A stretch of 64,000 nucleotides of DNA. Origin: G963668435 sp963668435 (GTDB lineage Bacteria > Latescibacterota > Latescibacteria > Latescibacterales > Latescibacteraceae). Numbering within the stretch: position 1 is the stretch's first letter; the number at the start of each line of letters is the position of its first letter. This document shows, piece after piece, positions 54,323 to 63,375 of the stretch. The notes under the pieces are model-generated. The model saw only the letters and a list, made by a program, of their open reading frames with translations, was not told where the DNA came from and did no database searches. The position numbers and the translations under genes were made by a program. The DNA lies in the NCBI GenBank assembly GCA_963668435.2, contig CAXXSC010000001.1:434001-498000 (forward strand), read 5' to 3'.

Positions 54323-54695
54323 CAGTTCTCAATATTTGTGCTGTTATTATGTATAAAAACATTTTTAACAATCGCAATACTGTAATATTTGGGGTGTATG
54401 GGGCGCTGTCAATGATTTATTGACGGTGATGCAGGAAAAACGAGGAAACTGCTATAGGGTGAAGCGTTTTGGCACAATTATCGTACCGTGAAGGGGGATG
54501 GAATCCGTCTGACTAAAATACTCTGACCAATACCGTATCCAGTATGTTTGGCCAAAAAACACTTGAATTAAAATCGTCTAAGACTTAGGCCATGTGCAGG
54601 TATTATGTATACGTGAATAGTTTTTTAAATCGTCTAAGTGTGGTCTAAGAGGGGGCGATGAATATTTGTGGATGTTTGTAAGTGGTTGTTTTTCA
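54323..54695. repeat. Gene-free region with a 12-base direct repeat
   Basis: About 370 bases between the APC permease gene and tRNA-Leu. AAATCGTCTAAG occurs at 54571-54582 and again at 54627-54638; the first copy continues into the palindrome CTAAGACTTAG. Nothing else is recognised. Confidence 0.5.
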
Positions 54696-54782
54696 TGGTA
54701 CCGGGAACGGGAATCGAACCCGTACAGGCTTACACCCCTGAGATTTTAAGTCTCATGCGTCTACCAGTTCCGCCATCCCGGC
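54696..54782 (-). tRNA. tRNA-Leu (anticodon UAA)
   Basis: Minus strand: acceptor GCCGGGA/TCCCGGT, D-arm GGCGGAACTGGTAGACGC, anticodon stem TGAGA/TCTCA with loop CTTAAAA (anticodon TAA), a long variable arm as in class II tRNAs, T-arm ACGGGTTCGATTCCCGT, discriminator A and encoded CCA (54698-54696). Confidence 0.96.
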
Positions 54783-54938
54783 ACTGTAAGAGAGCGGACA
54801 ACAATATAGCGAATCGCTCTGGCGCTGTCAAAGAAAATAAGCCTGACTCCGGATGCGGAAGGCATAGATATTCCATGCACGGCGCAGGACCGGGCGGCCG
54901 TTATCTGCTTCTGTAGTCAATGGCCGGGATAATAACGT

Positions 54939-55670
54939 TTATGCGCTAAAGTCGACACTGCCCTCGCTGGCGAACTGATCGAGCGCCTGGTTTACCAAGT
55001 CGATGGTTTCGTAGGACACGTCGGGAAGCATTCCGCCGAAAGCAGCCTCGGCCTCCTGGAATCCCTCCATGACCGCCGCGCGAACTTCTTCTGCATAGGC
55101 AGCCTTGTCGCCGCCGTCATAGAACGCGAGGGCGAACTGGACAATACGTGCCGCCGTGTTTTCCGCGGAGAAATCGTTAACGTCGAGTGTCATCTGCGTG
55201 ACACTTTCGGTTTCCAGTTCATAGACGCTTTCGGTTTCCATGCTGATGATTGTCGTGCCGTAACCGGAGCTTTCGCCTGCGGACTCGAGACCGAGGAGGT
55301 AGCGTTCGTAATTGTTTGACAGCTCGGCGGCGTTCTGGATGAGTTGGTTGACTCTTTGGCGGATTGCCTGAAGGTAATCACTGACAATTTCGTCGGCAAG
55401 TTTCATGCTTTCGCTTTCGAGAACTGATGCGGCTTCATCGCTGGCAGGAGCCCCGTTCGTGCTGCTTATCACCATGCCCTTCGACGTGTAGAGGCTTTCG
55501 CGGTAGAGCGAATGCTCGTGGCCCGTGATAGTGACCGAATCGCCTGAATTGGAAAAGTCTATGGAAAAACTGCTTTCGGACTGGTAAGACTGTTCGTACT
55601 GCTGGACGCTTGAATAGGCTATCGAAGCTGTTGGTGATCCTCCCGATGCTGCCGCGGCTGATAACTGCAT
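54939..55670 (-). CDS. DUF5610-like protein of unknown function
   Basis: A 243-residue protein, no signal peptide. The N-terminal part is Ser/Gln-rich (SVQQYEQSYQSESSFSID), then comes a segment with repeated acidic/aliphatic residues and a conserved-looking C-terminus (ENTAARIVQFALAFYDGGD...FQEAEAAFGGMLPDVSYETIDLVNQALDQF) that I match to DUF5610. GGGAGGAG precedes the ATG. A function for the family is not known to me. The 5' side is a 320-base gene-free stretch that also holds a terminator on the far side. Confidence 0.65.
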   Translation of the reverse strand: MQLSAAAASGGSPTASIAYSSVQQYEQSYQSESSFSIDFSNSGDSVTITGHEHSLYRESLYTSKGMVISSTNGAPASDEAASVLESESMKLADEIVSDYLQAIRQRVNQLIQNAAELSNNYERYLLGLESAGESSGYGTTIISMETESVYELETESVTQMTLDVNDFSAENTAARIVQFALAFYDGGDKAAYAEEVRAAVMEGFQEAEAAFGGMLPDVSYETIDLVNQALDQFASEGSVDFSA

Positions 55671-55922
55671 GAGAAACTCCTCCCAGGTAAGCGCCGGATT
55701 TTCCGGCTTCCATGCTTAACATTAATTAACCTTTATTAATTATTTCGGCCGCGGACAGGCAGAGCATTATTTTCTTAAGTGTTTTTTTTGGAAATTTTCA
55801 GTTAGCTCTTTTTTATCCGGGAGGGCTGAAAATTGGTGATATTTGTATCATGCAGTTATTCAACGGGATATGTGAAATATTAATGGTGTTTGAGAAATGT
55901 TTTTCAATGTATGGCTTAAAAA

Positions 55923-55963
55923 AGTAAAAAAATGACCGGAGATGGCTAAAGTCTCCGGTCATT
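55923..55963 (-). terminator. Terminator of the tandem protease genes
   Basis: Perfect 11-bp stem ATGACCGGAGA/TCTCCGGTCAT with a 9-base loop; on the minus strand it is followed by a T-rich tract (TTTTTTTAC). It lies 30 bases beyond the 55991 stop. The rest of 55671-55990 shows no gene. Confidence 0.85.
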
Positions 55964-55990
55964 CATGCCGATATCATTAAATTACATTGA

Positions 55991-57655
55991 TCACTTTATG
56001 TATAGAAGTTTCCCCGTTGCCAGGCGCCCGCCTGCTTTCAATGACAGAAAATAGACACCGCTTGCGAGACCCTCAGCATGAAATGCGGCTTTGTGCCGGC
56101 CTGCGGGAAGGTCGCTGTCGACGAGGTGTGCGACTATTGCTCCCTGAAGGTTGTGGACTGTCAGGCTGGCATGTCCGCTTTCTTCCAGCGTAAACGGTAT
56201 CGTGGTCGAGGCGTTGAACGGATTCGGCCAGGCGTTGTCGAGCGCGAAAGCGAAAGGTTCGGGCTCGTCCTCGACAGCGGTTGCCTCGACAGTCTCGAAT
56301 GCATACACGAGATCGTAATTTCTGTTGATGTTCGAGCCGTTTGTTATGACAAGTACCGCCGAGTCGAAAGACCGCTCGACACGGACCTGTGGATTATCAC
56401 CAATCAGCTGCGTGACAATGTAGTCGTTGGGCGTATTGTAGAATATAAGGTGCTTTTTCCAGACACCGCCGTCCCTGTCGATGAAATTGAACTTGAGGGT
56501 GTCGTTGACAGCGAAACGCTCCTCAGGCGTAATGTCCACATATTTGAACGTGTATTTCTGGAACGAGAGTGAATCTTCCGCGCTTTTAACCGTGAAGTAC
56601 TTTTCCGCTTCGACCATGTCGGTCATGATATCGGAATCTTTGAAAAAGGCGTTGTTAGAACGGTAGCCGGTGAAATACATCCAGACCGCGAGGTCGGACA
56701 GGGCTTGCGGCACGCCATCGGGAAGCACCGTGTTAAAATCCTGTATGTCGGCACTCTGCTCGTCGCGAAACTTATTCCAGAGCTTGCGGATCATATCATC
56801 GCCATAATACTCTGCGATATGCATGGCGAAAACGCTTGCTGAATAATAGAATCCCGTACGGTCATTTGTGTTGATCGGCTTGTTGCGGTTGCTGAACATC
56901 TCGCCGAGATAATAAAGGTAATCGTTGACCTCATCCCAGGCGCGGTCCTCCATCCAGACTGCTGTCTGCTCCATCCACCAGAGGGATGGGGTCGTGCCGT
57001 AATACGAGAAATGGATTACATGGAAGAACTCGTGGGCAGTGGTGATTTTAAGCGCGTCATAGCCTTTTGTGCTGTAAGGGCCCTCAAAATCATTATCGAT
57101 CTCGATCCATGAGGAGGTTTTGCCATAAGAAGTATCAGGCTTTGAGAGGCCATAATAATAATATATTCCTGACTGAAGGTGCTTTATATAGCAGTCCACC
57201 ATGCCGCTTAAGCCGCCCCCGAGAAGGCCGTCGCTTTTCGGTGACGCATAGCTCAAGTCGGTGACAATAAGGTCCCAGGCATAGTCGAGGTAAACGCAGG
57301 TTGAATCGATATAGTCCGGGATGCCGTTGAAATCAGTGTCCGCAAGGTCAGGTGTATTTATGCCGCTGAGATCGTAATGAACGCGAAAATGCCCCGAAGG
57401 GGAATCAGCATGAGCGTCCATTTCGGGACGGCCGTCTTCCGTCACCGCCGTTTTCATCGCCGCTGCGATTTCATCGTCACCCTGAAGTGCACCGACTATG
57501 TACGGTGTACCGCTCTTGATTGCGGTAGGCTCGCCTGTATCGCCGATAATGCGTGCTAGTACTTCATCAATGGCATCAGTTTCAGCATGAGCACCGCCGG
57601 TTATGAACGCGGTTGTCATAAGTACAATAAGCGATTTTATGAACGTTTTCCTCAT
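55991..57655 (-). CDS. Secreted metalloprotease-like protein with sorting tail (copy 1)
   Basis: Signal peptide after the ATG at 57655 (RKTFIKSLIVLMTTAFITGGAHA); a GTG nine codons earlier is an alternative. The body has a propeptide-like start (IDEVLARIIGDTGEPTAIKSGTPY), HFRVHYDLSG, D-x-N-G-I-P-D-Y-I-D, and the zinc motif HEFFHVIHFSYYG (about 206) with WMEQTAVWMEDRAWDEVNDY downstream. This pattern is that of MXAN_6640-type putative metalloproteases. The protein closes with a type IX-like sorting domain: AWPNPFNASTTIPFTLEESGHASLTVHNLQGAIV...LYIK. The tail differs from that of the next two copies, although the body is very close to copy 2. Confidence 0.8.
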   Translation of the reverse strand: MRKTFIKSLIVLMTTAFITGGAHAETDAIDEVLARIIGDTGEPTAIKSGTPYIVGALQGDDEIAAAMKTAVTEDGRPEMDAHADSPSGHFRVHYDLSGINTPDLADTDFNGIPDYIDSTCVYLDYAWDLIVTDLSYASPKSDGLLGGGLSGMVDCYIKHLQSGIYYYYGLSKPDTSYGKTSSWIEIDNDFEGPYSTKGYDALKITTAHEFFHVIHFSYYGTTPSLWWMEQTAVWMEDRAWDEVNDYLYYLGEMFSNRNKPINTNDRTGFYYSASVFAMHIAEYYGDDMIRKLWNKFRDEQSADIQDFNTVLPDGVPQALSDLAVWMYFTGYRSNNAFFKDSDIMTDMVEAEKYFTVKSAEDSLSFQKYTFKYVDITPEERFAVNDTLKFNFIDRDGGVWKKHLIFYNTPNDYIVTQLIGDNPQVRVERSFDSAVLVITNGSNINRNYDLVYAFETVEATAVEDEPEPFAFALDNAWPNPFNASTTIPFTLEESGHASLTVHNLQGAIVAHLVDSDLPAGRHKAAFHAEGLASGVYFLSLKAGGRLATGKLLYIK

Positions 57656-57686
57656 TCTGCTTTCATGCTGATCGTTTGCCACGACA

Positions 57687-59351
57687 TTATTTCAAATAGA
57701 GCGTCTTTGCTGTTTTTACACCCTGTGCCGTGGCGATTCTGATAAAATAGATGCCGCCCGAAAGGTTTTCCGGTGTCCAGAATATACGATTTTCACCGGC
57801 TGTCATCTCGCTGTTGATCAGCGTATCCACTTTCTGGCCCGCGGTGTTGTAAACAGCGGCGCTGACATGGCCGCTTTCCTGTAGTGTGAACGAGATGCTC
57901 GTCGAGGCATTGAACGGGTTCGGCCAGGCATTGTCTAGCTCGAATGCGTAAGGCGCGGGTTCATCTTTGACATCGGTAGTCTCGACAGTCTCGAAAGAGT
58001 ACACGAGATCATAGTTTCTGTTGATGTTCGAGCCGTTTGTTATGACAAGTACCGCCGAGTCGAAAGGCCGCTCGACACGGACCTGTGGATTATCACCAAT
58101 CAGCTGCGTGACAATGTAGTCGTTGGGCGTATTGTAGAATATAAGGTGCTTTTTCCAGACACCGCCGTCCCTGTCGATGAAATTGAACTTGAGAGTGTCG
58201 TTGACGGCGAAACGTTCCTCAGGTGTGATGTCCACATATTTGAACGTGTATTTCTGGAACGAGAGTGAATCTTCCGCATTTTTGACTGTAAAATATTTTT
58301 CCGCTTCGACCATGCCGGTCATAATACTCGATTCGCTGAAAAAGGCATCGTTGGAACGGTAGCCGGTGAAATACATCCAGACTGCAAGGTCTGACAGGGC
58401 CTGCGGCACGCCATCGGGAAGTATCGTGTTGAAATCCTGAATATCGGCACTCTGCTCGTCACGGAACTTGTTCCAGAGCTTGCGGATCATATCATCGCCG
58501 TAATACTCTGCTACATGTATGGCGAAAATGCTCGCTGAATAATAGAATCCCGTACGGTCATTTGTGTTGATCGGCTTGTTACGGTTGCTGAAAATTTCAC
58601 CGAGATAATAAAGGTAATCGTTGACATCATCCCAGGCGCGGTCCTCCATCCAGACTGCAGTCTGCTCCATCCACCACAGCGAACTGCTGGTGCCGTAATA
58701 CGAGAAATGGATTACATGGAAGAACTCGTGGGCAGTGGTGATTTTAAGCGCTTCATAACCTTTGGTGCTGTAAGCCGCCTCTGCGAAATTGTTGTCGATC
58801 TCGATCCATGACGAGGTCTTGCCATAGGCGGTGTCAGGCTTTGAAAGGCCGTAATAGTAGCTCGCTCCTGACTGAAGGTGCTTGATATAGCAGTCCACCA
58901 TGCCGCTTAACCCGCCTCCGAGAAGGCCGTCGCTTTTCGGTGATGCATAGCTCAAGTCGTTGACAATAAGGTCCCAGGCATAGTCGAGGTAAACGCAGGT
59001 TGAATCGATATAGTCCGGGATGCCGTTGAAATCCGTGTCGTCCATGTCAGGCGCGTTCGTGCCGCTGAGATCGTAATGAACGCGGAAATGTCCCGAAGGG
59101 GAATCGGCGTGAGCGTCCATTTCGGGACGGCCGTTTTCCGTTACCGCTGTTTTCATTGCAGCGGCGATTTCATCGTCACCCTGAAGTGCGCCGACTATAT
59201 ACGGTGTACCGCTCTTAATTGCGGTAGGCTCGCCTGTGTCGCCGATTATACGTGCGAGGACTTCATCAATGGCGTCGGTCTTTGCCTGTGCGGCACCTGC
59301 CAGAGACGCGGTCATCATGAGTGCTATGAGTGATCTTTTCAGTGTTTTCAT
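57687..59351 (-). CDS. Secreted metalloprotease-like protein with sorting tail (copy 2)
   Basis: A 554-residue paralog whose body is nearly identical to copy 1, including long DNA-identical blocks. Signal peptide MKTLKRSLIALMMTASLAGAAQA, zinc motif HEFFHVIHFSYYG (about 207) with WMEQTAVWMEDRAW. Its ending, however, is AWPNPFNASTSISFTLQESGHVSAAVYNTAGQKVDTLI...TLYLK, the type found in copy 3. The start of copy 1 follows its stop by 31 bases. Likely exported, surface-anchored and processed by a type IX-like sortase. Confidence 0.82.
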   Translation of the reverse strand: MKTLKRSLIALMMTASLAGAAQAKTDAIDEVLARIIGDTGEPTAIKSGTPYIVGALQGDDEIAAAMKTAVTENGRPEMDAHADSPSGHFRVHYDLSGTNAPDMDDTDFNGIPDYIDSTCVYLDYAWDLIVNDLSYASPKSDGLLGGGLSGMVDCYIKHLQSGASYYYGLSKPDTAYGKTSSWIEIDNNFAEAAYSTKGYEALKITTAHEFFHVIHFSYYGTSSSLWWMEQTAVWMEDRAWDDVNDYLYYLGEIFSNRNKPINTNDRTGFYYSASIFAIHVAEYYGDDMIRKLWNKFRDEQSADIQDFNTILPDGVPQALSDLAVWMYFTGYRSNDAFFSESSIMTGMVEAEKYFTVKNAEDSLSFQKYTFKYVDITPEERFAVNDTLKFNFIDRDGGVWKKHLIFYNTPNDYIVTQLIGDNPQVRVERPFDSAVLVITNGSNINRNYDLVYSFETVETTDVKDEPAPYAFELDNAWPNPFNASTSISFTLQESGHVSAAVYNTAGQKVDTLINSEMTAGENRIFWTPENLSGGIYFIRIATAQGVKTAKTLYLK

Positions 59352-59390
59352 TATTTTACTTTCGTTTCCATGTGATCGGTATATACTGAA

Positions 59391-61010
59391 TTATTTCAAA
59401 AAGAGAGCCTTTGCTGTTTTGACTCCCTGCTCGGTTGCAACCCGTATAAAATAAACACCGCCGGAGATATTGCCGGGTTTCCAGAACAGGCGTTTTGCAC
59501 CGGCTGTCATCTCGCGATCGATCAACGTGTCCACTTTCTGGCCCGCGGTGTTATAGACTGTGGCGCTTACATGGCCGTTTTCCGGCAGGGTGAACGCTAT
59601 ACTCGTCGATGGATTGAACGGATTCGGCGATGCGTTGCCGATGGCGAAAACTTCAGGAGTTTCCTCGACATCGCTTGCCGTTGTTATATCCGCAATATAC
59701 GAAAATCCAAAACTGTCGCCGTAGAAATTTGTGTTCGAGACAACAAGTATGATCTTTTCCCAGTTCCTGCCGAAAGGCACGACATCCTTGTTGTTGCTCA
59801 GTGACTGGATGCGGTAATCGCCGGGATTGTTGTAGAGTATGACCGAAGAGGCCAGTTTTGTCGCGCTCGTCGACGGTGTCACCTCGACCGTGACACCGAA
59901 TCCGTTGCCGTAATCCTCATCCAGAACGAGCTCTATATATTTTGAGGTCATAAAATTGATATCCGAGAAATCTTTTTCCCAGGGCCTGTTCAGCGACTGC
60001 CAGCTGATTGGCGCCGAATAGGGAAAACGGTCGCCGTCGAGATAGAACGCCTCCGTATTGGCCCGGTCTTTCGTAAAGAAATTCCAGCAGGCAAACTCAT
60101 TATAGGCTTCCGCAAGGCCGTTGGGTATAACATCGTTGAGCGCCGAAATACTGCTGTTGTCTCCCTGGGCATAACGCTCCCATGTCGAGCGGATGATATC
60201 GTCGCCGTATGTTTTCGAGAGATACATGGGCCAGATACCTGCGCCGTATTCAAAATTGCCGATACTGTTCGAAAGCGAAATATCCGGATAAAGCATGAAA
60301 TCGTCAATATAGGTGAAATAATCCTCGATATCCGGCCAGGCCCGCTGTTCCATCCACACCGCTGTCTGTTCCGCCCACCATAATATCGTTCTGGTGTAAA
60401 TGTAGCCGAACTGGACAACATGGAAGAACTCATGCGCCGTCGTGATCTTGAGCGCATCATATCCATGAGTTGGGTAGACACTCTCGGCAAAATCGTTATC
60501 GATATATATGTGCGCCGATACCGGTTTGTTTAGCAGCACATTACCCGTGTCCGGATATGCCATGCCGTATGTGCCTGTGACAGCACCGAAATTTGTGATA
60601 TAGCAGTCAATTTCGTCGCCGCCGCCAAGGCCGTAGTCGGAGGGCGGTTCATTGAAACCGAGCTCATTCACCTCAAGGTCCCAGGCGTATTCGAGATAGA
60701 CCATTGTCGAGTCAACGTAGTCGGGGATGCCGTTTCTGTCGTTATCAGTCTGGTCGGGGGCATGGTAGGAGGATGTGTCGTAATGGACCCGGAAATGGCC
60801 TCCGCTGGAGACTACTGACTTTTCCCTGTCGACATGCGCCGCCACTTTCGCTGCAAAGAAACCGTCATCTTCAGCGAGAAGCGGCGTCAGGCATTTTCCC
60901 CGAAAGCCTTCTTCTTCCAAAGCTGTGAACATGTTTTGAGCCGATGCGGTAAACGGCAACAGCAAGAATACTGCTGTTACTATCATATATTTTAAACATC
61001 CGTGCTTCAT
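59391..61010 (-). CDS. Secreted metalloprotease-like protein with sorting tail (copy 3)
   Basis: A 539-residue, more distant paralog. Signal peptide to ASAQN, GGHFRVHYDTSSYHAPDQTD, D-R-N-G-I-P-D-Y-V-D, zinc motif HEFFHVVQFGYIY (about 192), WWAEQTAVWMEQRAWPDIEDY, then ASPNPFNPSTSIAFTLPENGHVSATVYNTAGQKVDTLI...LFLK. The first gene of the tandem set; copies 2 and 1 follow on the same strand, 39 and 31 bases apart. GGGACGGGATGAA precedes the ATG. Confidence 0.82.
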   Translation of the reverse strand: MKHGCLKYMIVTAVFLLLPFTASAQNMFTALEEEGFRGKCLTPLLAEDDGFFAAKVAAHVDREKSVVSSGGHFRVHYDTSSYHAPDQTDNDRNGIPDYVDSTMVYLEYAWDLEVNELGFNEPPSDYGLGGGDEIDCYITNFGAVTGTYGMAYPDTGNVLLNKPVSAHIYIDNDFAESVYPTHGYDALKITTAHEFFHVVQFGYIYTRTILWWAEQTAVWMEQRAWPDIEDYFTYIDDFMLYPDISLSNSIGNFEYGAGIWPMYLSKTYGDDIIRSTWERYAQGDNSSISALNDVIPNGLAEAYNEFACWNFFTKDRANTEAFYLDGDRFPYSAPISWQSLNRPWEKDFSDINFMTSKYIELVLDEDYGNGFGVTVEVTPSTSATKLASSVILYNNPGDYRIQSLSNNKDVVPFGRNWEKIILVVSNTNFYGDSFGFSYIADITTASDVEETPEVFAIGNASPNPFNPSTSIAFTLPENGHVSATVYNTAGQKVDTLIDREMTAGAKRLFWKPGNISGGVYFIRVATEQGVKTAKALFLK

Positions 61011-61321
61011 TTCATCCCGTCCCTTTTATCATTGTCCGGTATTGTCTGAGAAATACGCATAAAACGTAATATAGTTGAGAAATACTGACCATCAAAGTCA
61101 TTTTACCCTTTTGTAAGACGTCTGCACGGCGGAATAGTTTCTTCCTGTTTGATGCAGGCCCGATACAGGTGATATAGACAATCAAGCTGTAAGTTTTTTG
61201 ATGTCCAGCCTGAAGAGAGAGTTTAATAAAAAAAATGAATATTTTCATGCCGTCCTTTTTAGATATATTAGAAGGAAGGAAATTGCAGTAATCTCTATCA
61301 CATTCCCGGAGGGAGGATACA
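61011..61321. other. Divergent intergenic region
   Basis: About 310 bases between protease copy 3 (minus) and the SPFH gene (plus). It must contain both promoters. Only the strong GGAGGGAGG ribosome-binding site at the right end is certain; no RNA or repeat is recognised. Confidence 0.45.
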
Positions 61322-62203
61322 ATGTTTTTTGCCGGACTCATTATTTGCGTGGCAAGCATACTGATGATAATCGCCGGTGTCAGCGCCAGGAAGCGTGGTG
61401 ATGCTGTCGGTGGTAATCTTGCACTGATCGGGAAAATAGGTATTGTCATTGCGGCTATGGCTGTTGTCGGAAGCGGTGTCAGGGTGATCGGTCCCGGCGA
61501 GGTCGGCGTGATGGACCTTTTCGGTAAGGTGATTGACCGAGAACTTCATTCCGGTGTCAACCTTGTCAATCCCCTTGTCAATGTCACCCGTTTCTCCATC
61601 AAAACGCGCGAGATGCAGGAAACCATGAACGTTCCCTCGAAAGAGGGGCTCCAGGTCGATCTCGATGTTTCGATCCTCTATAAGATCAAGCCCGAGGCCG
61701 CATCGGACATTTTCAGCACAATCGGCCCTGATTTCGCCGATATTGTCATTATGCCGTCCTTCAGGAGCGCGGCGCGGAATGTTTCGGTGCTCTATGATGC
61801 CAGTGCGCTTTATACAGAGGCACGGGAAAATCTGGCGAAAGACCTTTTCAGCCAGCTCGAAACGACGCTTGATGAGCGCGGGGTCATCCTCGAGAGGGTG
61901 ATGCTCAGGAGCATCGTTCTTCCCACGACAGTCACCCAGGCGATCGAGGAAAAACTGAAGGCCGATCAGGAGGCCCAAAAAATGACGTTTGTGCTCGAGC
62001 GCGAGAAGCTGGAAGCGGAACGTCGCCGTGTCGAGGCTGTCGGTATCAAAGAGGCAAATAAGATCATCGCCGAGGGCCTGACCGCGAACTACATCCAGTG
62101 GTACCGGATCGAAATGCTCAAGGAACTGGTGACCTCGCCGAACAATACTATCATCATCATTCCGGACGATCTCAAGGGTGTGCCGCTGATCATGAATAAG
62201 TAG
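61322..62203 (+). CDS. Prohibitin/SPFH-domain membrane protein
   Basis: A 293-residue protein with an N-terminal hydrophobic segment and a second one (LIGKIGIVIAAMAVVGSGVRVI), then an SPFH/band-7 domain: GPGEVGVMDLFGKVIDRELHSGVNLVNPLVNVTRFSIKTREMQETMNVPSKEGLQVDLDVSILYKI. A C-terminal coiled-coil (EEKLKADQEAQKMTFVLEREKLEAERRRVE) drives oligomerisation. Bacterial prohibitin homologs form large rings, often holding FtsH. GGAGGGAGG stands before the ATG. A terminator follows the gene. Confidence 0.85.
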   Translation: MFFAGLIICVASILMIIAGVSARKRGDAVGGNLALIGKIGIVIAAMAVVGSGVRVIGPGEVGVMDLFGKVIDRELHSGVNLVNPLVNVTRFSIKTREMQETMNVPSKEGLQVDLDVSILYKIKPEAASDIFSTIGPDFADIVIMPSFRSAARNVSVLYDASALYTEARENLAKDLFSQLETTLDERGVILERVMLRSIVLPTTVTQAIEEKLKADQEAQKMTFVLEREKLEAERRRVEAVGIKEANKIIAEGLTANYIQWYRIEMLKELVTSPNNTIIIIPDDLKGVPLIMNK

Positions 62204-62334
62204 GATGAAAACACGGGAATCGGGTGTCTGGTGTCTGGAATCAGAGTCCTCAAATCCTGCCGTGTAAGATGTTATGTGTTTCTGCCGCAAGCAGAATATA
62301 ACCACAGATTCAGGCGGCATAGGATATAAAGTCG

Positions 62335-62366
62335 AAAAGCCCCTGTTTTTCTCGGGGGCTTTTTTG
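62335..62366 (+). terminator. Intrinsic terminator
   Basis: The stem AAAAGCCCC/GGGGCTTTT around an 11-base loop, followed by T, downstream of the SPFH gene. Confidence 0.8.
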
Positions 62367-62437
62367 ATGCATCGGCGTAGAAAATATTGTATACTGTTCC
62401 TCAATGGTAAATCATGCAATCAAAACAGGAGACTCAG

Positions 62438-63250
62438 ATGAAAAAAATGTTCGTGTTTGCCCTGCTCGGCCTTATGACGCTTCCCATTGCACTGTCTGCC
62501 CAGGAGAATGATGAGGACTGGGTAAGACGCTATGACTGTTACCGGGCGGAAGGTGAGATTGTTGTGGACGGTGTCGGCGACGAGTTTGCCTGGAGCCTGG
62601 CCCCCACGGTCGGCGAGTTCACCCGTTTCCAGAAGAAGGACTCGCTGGTGGTGCCGTTCCGTACGACCGCGAAAATGCTCTGGGACGACAAGAACCTCTA
62701 TTTCCTGATCTCGGTGGATGATCCTGATATCTGGAGCACAATGACAGTTCGGGACCGTGACTGCCTCTGCCGGGAGGAGACGATCGAGATTTTCATCGAT
62801 GCCGATGGCGACACGAAAGACTATGCCGAAATCCATATCAACTGCCTCAACACGATCAACGATATCTGGATCCCGAAGAATGATTTCAAGTTCCATGACG
62901 GCAGCCCTGTCGACTGGGATAAGCTTTATGCCTGGACACAGGAAGGCATGCAGCACGCGGTCAAGAATTACGGTACACTCAACGATATGAGCGATGTGGA
63001 CCAGGGATCGGTGTTCGAATTCGCCATGCCCTGGGACGGGTTCGGCAAGATCGCGGGTAATGCCAACACCCCGCCGAAACCTGGCGATGTCTGGCGTATC
63101 AATGTCAACCGTTATGAGCGCCCCCGTGGTGAGGATATCCCGAAAGGCCGCGGCGACACCTATGCCGAACTTTCCGGCTGGGCGCCCATGAACCTTCGTT
63201 CCTACCATGTGCCGGAGCAGTTCGGTTTCGTTAAATTCTGTGATAAGTAA
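62438..63250 (+). CDS. Secreted CBM9-like domain protein
   Basis: A 270-residue exported protein; the ATG at 62438 has AGGAGA upstream and starts a signal peptide (MKKMFVFALLGLMTLPIALSA). The mature part is one DOMON/CBM9-like carbohydrate-binding domain: EGEIVVDGVGDEFAWSLAPTVGEF, KMLWDDKNLYFLISVDDPDIW, EETIEIFIDADGDTKDYAEIHIN and the closing WRINVNRYERPRGE. It is similar in layout to the protein at 1975-3084, without the PKD domain. The ligand is unknown. Confidence 0.75.
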   Translation: MKKMFVFALLGLMTLPIALSAQENDEDWVRRYDCYRAEGEIVVDGVGDEFAWSLAPTVGEFTRFQKKDSLVVPFRTTAKMLWDDKNLYFLISVDDPDIWSTMTVRDRDCLCREETIEIFIDADGDTKDYAEIHINCLNTINDIWIPKNDFKFHDGSPVDWDKLYAWTQEGMQHAVKNYGTLNDMSDVDQGSVFEFAMPWDGFGKIAGNANTPPKPGDVWRINVNRYERPRGEDIPKGRGDTYAELSGWAPMNLRSYHVPEQFGFVKFCDK

Positions 63251-63375
63251 ACAGCAGACCGCGAGGGCTGAAAACGCCGGTCAGGCTGAATCAATGGCCG
63301 ACTGGATTATGCCCGGATGTTTTTTCGCAAAGGTGTTTCAAACCTTTTCGCGGTAATATTTTCAGGAGGAAAATC

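Noticed and set aside
55991..61010. CRISPR or other short-repeat array
   Set aside because: The repeated DNA here comes from long paralogous genes; no short regularly spaced repeats were seen in this or any other part of the window.
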